From NCBI GenBank assembly GCA_945898025.1, contig CAMDGT010000032.1:1-9025 (forward strand): a stretch of 9,025 nucleotides of DNA, read 5' to 3'. Both the position numbers and the translations under genes were made by a program. The notes beneath the pieces are model-generated. The model was given only the letters and a program-made list of their open reading frames with translations, made no database searches and was not told where the DNA came from. Within the stretch, counting starts at the first letter, position 1; every line of letters starts with the position of its first letter. Shown here in pieces: positions 1-5,693 of this stretch. This DNA comes from Rickettsia typhi (GTDB lineage: Bacteria > Pseudomonadota > Alphaproteobacteria > Rickettsiales > UBA1997).

Positions 1-1722
1 CGTTTACTCGGTAAATACTCAGGATTAGTTTCTGGCTCTGCATTAATAGTCGATTATGTCTTAACCATCGCAATTTCTGTTGCAAGTGGAATAGATGCTA
101 TTTTTAGCTTTCTACCAAGTCAAATTCATCAATTTAAACTAATAATTGAAATATTTTTAATATTAATGCTCGCATTTCTTAATTTAAGAGGAATGAAAGA
201 GTCAATAAAGTTTTTGATGCCTATTTTCGTAGGGTTTATAATTACTCACATTTTAATTATTATCTACGGAATACTGAGTCATCGCACAGGAATAAATGAA
301 CTTATTCCTACTGCAAATAAAACATCTTCTGAGATCACTAATTCTGCTGGAGTGATTTTTTTAATATCGCTGTTCCTCAAAGCTTTTTCAATGGGTGGGG
401 GAACCTACACCGGATTGGAAGCGGTTTCAAATAATGTTCACACTCTTGCTGAGCCAAGAATTAAAACTGCCAAAATAACAATGTTTATGGTTGCTATCTC
501 TCTAGCATTTATGGCATCGGGAATAATAATTATTTATTTATTATGGGGAGTACAAAAAATTGATGGTCAAACTTTAAATGCAACAGTTTTCTATAATATA
601 ACAAAAGATTGGCAAATTGCAGGCTTTAATATTAGTGGTTTTTTTGTTCCAATAGTATTGATATTTGAAGCTGGCTTGTTAGTCGTTGCTGCTAATTCGG
701 GTTTTCTGGCTGGTCCAAATGTCGTTGCTAATATGGCTCATGATGAATGGATGCCTAAGTTTCTTAGTTCTTTATCTAGTCGTCTAGTTGTCAAAAATGG
801 TATATTATTTATGGCGATTTCATCAATCATAACGTTGTTAATTACTAACGGTACTGTGCATTTACTTGTTGTGCTTTACTCTATTAATGTTTTTATAACT
901 TTCTCAATGTCTTTACTGGGGTTAACAATATATTGGTTTCGTCATAAGAAGAAAGATGGTTGGAGGAGTAAAATGATGGTTGCTATACTTGGTTTTATCG
1001 TTTGTTTTGGAATTTTAATAATTACTATTTTTGAAAAATTCTTTCAAGGAGGGTGGATAACCCTTCTAATTACTTCGTTGTTCATATTTATTGGACTGAT
1101 GATTAAAAAGTCATATGCAAAACTAAAAATTGCACTTCAAAATAACGAAACGAAATTTGCTTGTTATGAATCTATTTGCGATAGTTCGGAAATTAATAAT
1201 TATGGAAATCGAAATTCTCTTACGGCCGCAATAATACTAGAGCAAAATTTTAGTAGTGGCATGAACTCGATATTGCAAATCAACAAGTTATTTCCTAATA
1301 TTTTTAATAATTTTGTTTTTGTAACCGTTGGGGAATTAGATGCTAATACTTTTAGAGAAGAGCATAGATGGCAAGATATGAAGCTTAAAACTAAAAATAT
1401 ATTAAGAAAATATCGAAATTATTGCCACGCAAATTATCATTTTGCTAGATCTTATGTCGGGTATAGTACCGACCCTATTGAAAAGCTAACTCAACTTGCT
1501 GATAGAGTAAAAAAAGATTACCCCAATACTGTGTTTTTTGGAACAAAATTTATTTTTGAGAATGAAAATATTTTTACTCAGATACTTTATAATCACATTC
1601 CAGACATAATTCAAAGAAAGCTTCATAATAAAGGAATGCAAATGGTTGTTTTGCCGATGCAAATTAATCATAAAAACTTATCAGCAAAACCAAGATTAAG
1701 CAATGTCTCAAAATATAATTGA
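1..1722 (+). CDS. KimA-like APC-superfamily permease (possible K+ or amino-acid transporter), 5' partial
   Basis: Inner-membrane transporter of the APC superfamily. The frame is open from base 1, so 573 residues are visible and the N-terminus (about 100 residues, TM1-2) is missing; the first ATG at 166 is internal. About ten hydrophobic segments fit TM3-TM12, followed by a soluble C-terminal domain of about 200 residues. TM3 has DYVLTIAISVASG (residues 18-30) and TM6 has TYTGLEAVSN (residues 135-144). TM10 has LYSINVF, with its Tyr at residue 293. These resemble the Bacillus subtilis potassium importer KimA (YdaO), where from memory Thr121, Ser125, Thr230, Glu233 and Tyr377 line the K+ site; the matching Thr/Ser and Thr/Glu spacings are present. 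The C-terminal end (IQRKLHNKGMQMVVLPMQI) is typical of long APC permeases annotated generically as amino-acid permeases. Superfamily membership is secure; K+ as substrate is inference. The 3' end overlaps recR. Confidence 0.85.
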   Translation, partial: RLLGKYSGLVSGSALIVDYVLTIAISVASGIDAIFSFLPSQIHQFKLIIEIFLILMLAFLNLRGMKESIKFLMPIFVGFIITHILIIIYGILSHRTGINELIPTANKTSSEITNSAGVIFLISLFLKAFSMGGGTYTGLEAVSNNVHTLAEPRIKTAKITMFMVAISLAFMASGIIIIYLLWGVQKIDGQTLNATVFYNITKDWQIAGFNISGFFVPIVLIFEAGLLVVAANSGFLAGPNVVANMAHDEWMPKFLSSLSSRLVVKNGILFMAISSIITLLITNGTVHLLVVLYSINVFITFSMSLLGLTIYWFRHKKKDGWRSKMMVAILGFIVCFGILIITIFEKFFQGGWITLLITSLFIFIGLMIKKSYAKLKIALQNNETKFACYESICDSSEINNYGNRNSLTAAIILEQNFSSGMNSILQINKLFPNIFNNFVFVTVGELDANTFREEHRWQDMKLKTKNILRKYRNYCHANYHFARSYVGYSTDPIEKLTQLADRVKKDYPNTVFFGTKFIFENENIFTQILYNHIPDIIQRKLHNKGMQMVVLPMQINHKNLSAKPRLSNVSKYN

Positions 1723-2302
1723 TCATTTAACTCAAATGCTTGCTAAAATGCCCAATATGGGTCCAAAAATGGCAAGAAGGTTAGTTTTACACCTTGCTCA
1801 AAACAAGGAGTCAAAATTAGAGCCTTTGATAGCAAGTCTTAACACTATAAAGGAAGATATCCATCAATGTAATTTATGTGGAAATATTGATCAGGGGCAT
1901 ATTTGCAAAATATGCAATAATCAAGATCGCGATAATTCAGTTATTTGTATCGTTGAACAAGTTGCTGATTTATGGGCAATTGAAAGATCAAAGAATTATC
2001 AAGGTCTTTATCATATACTAGGCGGTAATTTATCTGCTGTTTCTGGCAAAACTTTTGAAGATCTCAATCTTGTAAAATTATATCATCGAATTGAGCATAA
2101 TAAAAACCTCGAAGAAGTTATAATAGCAACCAGTGCTACAATAGATGGACAAACCACCGCCTATTTCATTGCTGAGAATTTAAAACAATTCTCTATATCC
2201 GTAACTCGCTTAACGCACGGAATACCAATTGGTAGTGAGTTAGATTACCTAGATGATGGAACCATATCAATCGCCCTAAAAACTCGTAGTAGCTTTAAAT
2301 AG
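1703..2302 (+). CDS. recR: Recombination mediator protein RecR
   Basis: RecR works with RecO (and RecF) to load RecA onto SSB-coated single-stranded DNA in gap repair. At 199 residues it has the usual family length and domain order. A helix-hairpin-helix lies at about residues 10-30 (MPNMGPKMARRLVLHL). A Cys4 zinc finger follows, with Cys56, Cys59, Cys68 and Cys71. A Toprim domain runs from about residue 80 to 170 (VICIVEQVADLWAIE, then ATSATIDGQTTAYFIAENL). The C-terminal signature LTHGIPIGSELDYLDDGT completes it. The ATG at 1703 lies inside the upstream permease gene (20-base overlap), with only a weak purine stretch before it, so translation is probably coupled to the permease. In many bacteria recR follows dnaX and ybaB; here it does not, so the context is unusual although the assignment is clear. 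Confidence 0.97.
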   Translation: MSQNIIDHLTQMLAKMPNMGPKMARRLVLHLAQNKESKLEPLIASLNTIKEDIHQCNLCGNIDQGHICKICNNQDRDNSVICIVEQVADLWAIERSKNYQGLYHILGGNLSAVSGKTFEDLNLVKLYHRIEHNKNLEEVIIATSATIDGQTTAYFIAENLKQFSISVTRLTHGIPIGSELDYLDDGTISIALKTRSSFK

Positions 2303-2318
2303 TCTTAACTATAATATA

Positions 2319-2348
2319 TTTAGATTCATAATCTTTTTACCCTATAAT
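2319..2348 (+). promoter_or_regulatory. Possible sigma70-type promoter for folP
   Basis: A perfect TATAAT at 2343-2348 is preceded at an 18-base spacing by TTTAGA (2319-2324, four of six matches to TTGACA). Transcription would start near 2355, only about seven bases before the folP ATG, giving an almost leaderless mRNA. A second TATAAT at 2310-2315 has no recognisable -35. In such AT-rich DNA these hexamers arise by chance, so this is tentative; folP may instead be read through from recR. Confidence 0.35.
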
Positions 2349-2361
2349 CGATATTGCAAAA

Positions 2362-3192
2362 ATGAAAACAAAAATTGTTGGTATTTTAAATATTACTCCC
2401 GATTCATTTTCTGATGGTGGTCGTTTTAATAGCCTAGAATCTGCCTCAAATCAATTGATTAAAGTTTTAAATGAAGGGGCTAAAATGATTGATATTGGTG
2501 CCGAATCCACAAGACCGAATGCAATAAAAATAAACTCTCAAGAAGAGTGGAGTAGGTTGAAGTTAATTTTACCTCATTTGATTAAAATTGTTCGTAATTT
2601 TAATCAAAATAAAAATTTTGATGAACAGGAAAGGGTATTAATTAGTCTTGATTCTTATCATTTTGATAATTTGTATCTTGCCTATCAATTGGGAGTTGAT
2701 GTTATTAACGATGTTAGTGGTTTAGAAGATAAGAGAACGGTTGATTTGATTGCATCAAAACAAATTAAAACAATTTTAATGCACAATCAAGAAATTAAAT
2801 TTAACGATGAGATATTGATAAATCGACATCTAAGCCTTACTAATAAAATTATCAATTGGGCAAGCAATAAAATTTTACAACTTGAAAATTTAGGATTAAA
2901 AAGAGATAAAATAATTTTTGACCCTGGAATAGGTTTCAACAAAGATGCCTTTGCATCGATTAAAATATTGAAAGAAATAGATTATTTTAGGGTTTTAAAT
3001 GTCCCATTATATGTGGGACATTCAAGAAAAAGCTTTCTAGAACAAATCAATTTAAAGGATGAAAATAATCAAGCTCTAGATCGCGATCAAAAAACTATTT
3101 TAGTTTCGCAATTTTTAGCTAAAAAGAATATTGAATATTTAAGAGTTCATGATGTTTATAAAAACTTTATCGCAGTCGATAATATTTGCTAA
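2362..3192 (+). CDS. folP: Dihydropteroate synthase
   Basis: Cytoplasmic folate-pathway enzyme that condenses 6-hydroxymethyl-dihydropterin pyrophosphate with p-aminobenzoate to give dihydropteroate; it is the sulfonamide target. The 276 residues match the family length and TIM-barrel motif order: ILNITPDSFSDGGRF (Asn10), DIGAESTRP (Thr50, Arg51), ISLDSY (Asp97), VINDVSG (Asn116), IIFDPGIGFNKD (Asp187), VGHSRKSF (Arg222, Lys223) and LRVHDV (Arg261, His263). All the pterin, diphosphate and pABA ligands I know for the family are present. The loop that usually reads MHM reads MHNQ (residues 140-143), a small deviation. It is not fused to HPPK (FolK), unlike some rickettsial versions, and no other folate gene is adjacent. 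The ATG at 2362 has no Shine-Dalgarno; motif 1 begins at residue 6, so the start cannot lie much further downstream. Confidence 0.96.
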   Translation: MKTKIVGILNITPDSFSDGGRFNSLESASNQLIKVLNEGAKMIDIGAESTRPNAIKINSQEEWSRLKLILPHLIKIVRNFNQNKNFDEQERVLISLDSYHFDNLYLAYQLGVDVINDVSGLEDKRTVDLIASKQIKTILMHNQEIKFNDEILINRHLSLTNKIINWASNKILQLENLGLKRDKIIFDPGIGFNKDAFASIKILKEIDYFRVLNVPLYVGHSRKSFLEQINLKDENNQALDRDQKTILVSQFLAKKNIEYLRVHDVYKNFIAVDNIC

Positions 3193-3241
3193 TTTTTTAA
3201 GAAAAATAACTAGAGAATGTTTTAATTCACAAAATGTAATT

Positions 3242-4378
3242 TTATTTAAAAAATTCTGATATTTTTTGAAAAAAACTTTCTGTTTTAGGGTTATTTGCTT
3301 TATTTTGCATTAATTTGTCCAGTTTTTCAAGTAACTCTCTTTCTTCGTCGGATAATTTTACGGGAGTTTCAATGTTAACTCTGATATACATGTCTCCTCT
3401 TCTACCGCCTGAATTCATTACAGACATGCCCTTTGATTTTAATCTTAATTGATCGCTATTTTGAGTTCCTTCTTTTATGGTTACTTTTGTCTTACTACCA
3501 TCTATTGTTGGGATTTCTATTTCTCCGCCTAATGATGCGGTGGTGAATCTCATTTGCACATCAAAATATATGTCATCCCCTTTTCTGGTAAAGAATGGGT
3601 GATTACGGATAGTTATAAAAATGAATAAATCTCCAGATTGACCGCCTCTAAGACCAGCTTCTCCCTCGTTGCTAATTTTTATTCTTGATTCTTCTTCTAC
3701 TCCAGCAGGAATTTTAACTGATAATGTTTTTTTGCGACTTACTCTGCCTTCGCCATTGCAATTTTTGCAAGGATTTTTAATGATTTGTCCAGACCCATTA
3801 CAAGAAGTACATGCTCTTTCAACAATAAAAAAACCTTGTTGAGCACGAACTTTGCCATGGCCATTGCAAGTTGTACAACTACTAGCTTTTTCATTATTTT
3901 TTGCCCCACTTCCGTTGCAAACATCGCATTTACAAGAAATATTGAAAGATATTTCAGTGTTGGTGCCATTAAAAGCTTCTTCAAGAGAAACGGTAAGATT
4001 ATATCTAATGTCAGAGCCTCGTTGAGAAGAGCTCTTTTTTCTGCCTCCAGAGTTTCTTTCGCCGAATATATCGGAAAAATTACTAAAAATATCATTGAAA
4101 TCGAAACCTCCATCGAAACCGCCATTTCCGCTTTGTTGTCCGCCGTAGCCATTATTAGCTTGATGTCCGTAGCGATCATAGCCCGCTCTTTTTTGTTCGT
4201 CTTTTAGTGTTTCGTAGGCTTCTGATGCTTCTTTAAAATTAGCTTCAGCTTTTTTGTCTCCGGGGTTGCGATCGGGGTGATATTGCATTGCTAGCTTGCG
4301 ATAAGATTTTTTAATCTCATCTGCAGAAGCATTTTTATTTATCCCTAATATTTCGTAGTAATCTCGTTTTTCGCTCAT
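3242..4378 (-). CDS. dnaJ: Chaperone protein DnaJ (type I Hsp40)
   Basis: Co-chaperone that delivers unfolded substrates to DnaK and stimulates its ATPase. The 378 residues show the full type I architecture. The J-domain is residues 1-70 with the essential HPD at 34-36. A Gly/Phe-rich linker spans about 70-118. The zinc-binding domain has all four CxxCxGxG repeats (Cys151/154, 168/171, 190/193, 204/207). The beta-rich substrate-binding and dimerisation C-terminus follows. The start is the ATG at 4378, directly before SEKRDYYEILGI, the canonical DnaJ N-terminus. The gene is convergent with folP (49-base gap, no convincing terminator) and divergent from bioC. dnaK is not adjacent, so the common dnaK-dnaJ operon is broken here. 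I see no convincing RpoH promoter and no CIRCE element upstream. It appears intact. Confidence 0.98.
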   Translation of the reverse strand: MSEKRDYYEILGINKNASADEIKKSYRKLAMQYHPDRNPGDKKAEANFKEASEAYETLKDEQKRAGYDRYGHQANNGYGGQQSGNGGFDGGFDFNDIFSNFSDIFGERNSGGRKKSSSQRGSDIRYNLTVSLEEAFNGTNTEISFNISCKCDVCNGSGAKNNEKASSCTTCNGHGKVRAQQGFFIVERACTSCNGSGQIIKNPCKNCNGEGRVSRKKTLSVKIPAGVEEESRIKISNEGEAGLRGGQSGDLFIFITIRNHPFFTRKGDDIYFDVQMRFTTASLGGEIEIPTIDGSKTKVTIKEGTQNSDQLRLKSKGMSVMNSGGRRGDMYIRVNIETPVKLSDEERELLEKLDKLMQNKANNPKTESFFQKISEFFK

Positions 4379-4588
4379 AATTTTGAATTAAATTTGTAAA
4401 AATAAAATATTTTTATAGATATTGATTTTATTGTTTTTTTCAAGGAAAATATCTTAAAAAAGCTTAAATTTTTAACAAAATATTGATATTTATTTAAAAT
4501 ATTGGTTATTAATCAATATGAAGGTGAATTTTAATTATCTTAAATAGATTTAGACCTGTTATTAACTAAGAATGCTACTGCATTATTT

Positions 4589-4627
4589 ATTTAAAATCAA
4601 TATTTAAAATCAATATTTAAAATTAAT
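4589..4627 (+). repeat. Three tandem copies of a 13-bp AT-rich repeat upstream of bioC
   Basis: ATTTAAAATCAAT occurs at 4589-4601 and 4602-4614, followed by a one-mismatch copy, ATTTAAAATTAAT, at 4615-4627. The array ends 14 bases before the bioC ATG. A degenerate inverted relative (ATTGATTTTA) lies at 4421-4430, on the dnaJ side of the same 263-base divergent region. Otherwise 4379-4641 holds only AT-rich sequence with short hairpins such as ATATTG/CAATAT (4499-4504 with 4514-4519) and no clear promoter. The repeat may be slippage-derived or a protein-binding array; the sequence does not say which. Confidence 0.8.
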
Positions 4628-4641
4628 AATAAATTACATTG

Positions 4642-5478
4642 ATGAAACAAAAACCTAATCAAAATTTTTCTCGTTATAGTAAAAACTATCATAAATTAGC
4701 TAAAATTCAACATCTAGTGGCTAAAAAATTAATTGAATTTGCTAATCCTTTTTTGCAAGAAAAATTTACTAAAAATAGCAATAATTTGTTAAATATGATC
4801 GATCTTGGCTCTGGCACTGGCTTTGTTAAGCAAGAATTTTTTAATATTTTTTACAATAATATTACAGCTAATTTTTATGAAGTTGATTTGTCTTTGGAAA
4901 TGCTTAAAAGCAATGCTAATTATGAATTATCGAATAATTTATCTACAAAAATTAATGCCGATATTAAAAAATTGCCATTTAAAGATAATAGCTTTGATGT
5001 AATATTTTCAAGCTTTGTTTTGCAATGGCTAGAGAAATATGAGGTGATTTTTGATAATTTTGCAAAAATAGTTAAAAATTGCAATAATTTGCAAGAAAAC
5101 GGATTTTTGATTATAGCATTACCAACCGCAGGAAGTTTGCAAGAGCTAAAATTAGCAAATGTTGCGAGTGATTGCAATTTTGATTTCTTAAATTTTCCAG
5201 AAAAGCATAATATATTGCTAAACTTAGAAAAAGCTGGCTTCGAACCCTTGCTTGATTATGAGCAAATTATTGATCAAAATTTTTCTAGCGGTACCGAGGC
5301 ATTAAAATCAATTAAAGATATTGGTGCCAATTATGCTAATGCAGGTAACATTATTAACAAGAATAAACTCAAAAAATTTAATCAATTTTTATATGAAAAT
5401 TTTAGTGACACAAAATTAAATGCTTCTTCGATAAAAATTTCTTGGAATGTTGCTTATATTATCTCTCAAATTAAATGA
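4642..5478 (+). CDS. bioC: BioC-like malonyl-ACP O-methyltransferase (biotin synthesis)
   Basis: Class I SAM-dependent methyltransferase, 278 residues. BioC methylates the free carboxyl of malonyl-ACP so that fatty-acid synthesis can build the pimeloyl chain of biotin. The SAM-binding motif I is DLGSGTG (residues 54-60), with the ribose-binding acidic residue at Asp82 (YEVDLSLEML). A LPFKDNSFDVIFSSFVLQW block spans about 111-129. BioC-type traits are an N-terminal FSRYSKNYHKLAKIQ segment, GSLQELK (164-170) and the SIKDIGAN block (223-230), which match E. coli BioC's GSLPELH and SLKGIGAT regions as I remember them. The related mitochondrial NDUFAF5-type methyltransferase is the main alternative but fits these segments less well. 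The start is the ATG at 4642; a TTG one codon upstream is less likely. There is no Shine-Dalgarno. No other bio gene is adjacent in this window. Confidence 0.8.
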   Translation: MKQKPNQNFSRYSKNYHKLAKIQHLVAKKLIEFANPFLQEKFTKNSNNLLNMIDLGSGTGFVKQEFFNIFYNNITANFYEVDLSLEMLKSNANYELSNNLSTKINADIKKLPFKDNSFDVIFSSFVLQWLEKYEVIFDNFAKIVKNCNNLQENGFLIIALPTAGSLQELKLANVASDCNFDFLNFPEKHNILLNLEKAGFEPLLDYEQIIDQNFSSGTEALKSIKDIGANYANAGNIINKNKLKKFNQFLYENFSDTKLNASSIKISWNVAYIISQIK

Positions 5479-5595
5479 TAAAACTAAATAAAATTATTTT
5501 GACTTTAAATTTACTCTTAGCTATATTTTGTAATTAATAAAAAAAGTGCTTCTTTGCAAGCAATACCAATTTTCATTTAAATAATTACTTCTAAT

Positions 5596-5630
5596 AAAAA
5601 GCTATTAAATTGAATAGTTTTTTATTTTTT
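5596..5630 (+). terminator. Weak hairpin plus T-run, possible bioC terminator
   Basis: AAAAAGCTATT (5596-5606) pairs with AATAGTTTTTT (5613-5623): eleven pairs including one G-U, around a six-base loop (5607-5612), followed by a further T-rich tail. It lies 118 bases after the bioC stop and upstream of gyrA. The stem is almost all A-T, so stability is low, but the shape is that of an AT-rich genome's intrinsic terminator. The symmetric A and T runs could let it act in both directions. Confidence 0.4.
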
Positions 5631-5637
5631 ATATAAA

Positions 5638-5667
5638 TTAGAATCCATTATTAACAAGCCTTATACT
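5638..5667 (+). promoter_or_regulatory. Possible gyrA promoter
   Basis: TATACT (5662-5667, five of six matches to TATAAT) lies 18 bases after TTAGAA (5638-5643, a poor -35). Transcription would start near 5674, about 20 bases before the gyrA ATG. It lies downstream of the putative bioC terminator, which is consistent with gyrA being its own unit. The assignment is tentative because the -35 is weak and the region is AT-rich. Confidence 0.3.
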
Positions 5668-5693
5668 AACTTGATAAAAATAAAAACCGCTAA

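Noticed and set aside
1486..1671. Minus-strand 61-residue frame inside the permease gene
   Set aside because: It is antisense to the conserved C-terminal end of the permease and shows no domain.
3193..3241. Possible bidirectional terminator between folP and dnaJ
   Set aside because: The gap contains A and T runs but no stem that pairs convincingly.
3739..4207. Open frames of about 140 residues on both strands within dnaJ
   Set aside because: They lie inside the zinc-finger and J-domain coding part of an unambiguous dnaJ; their translations are low-complexity and resemble no family I know.
4412..4444. Possible heat-shock or sigma70 promoter for dnaJ (TTGAAA and TATAAA on the minus strand)
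   Set aside because: The spacing is 20 bases, too long for sigma70, and the downstream element does not fit the alphaproteobacterial RpoH consensus spacing.
4454..4475. TTAAAAA/TTTTTAA hairpin upstream of dnaJ
   Set aside because: The stem is pure A-T in an extremely AT-rich region and is expected by chance.
4805..5177. Small frames inside bioC on both strands
   Set aside because: They are shadows of the bioC frame, which carries the conserved methyltransferase motifs.
5539..5562. TGCTT/AAGCA hairpin followed by seven T on the minus strand, terminator-like
   Set aside because: The stem is only five pairs and there is no minus-strand gene upstream for it to terminate; it may only block antisense transcription.
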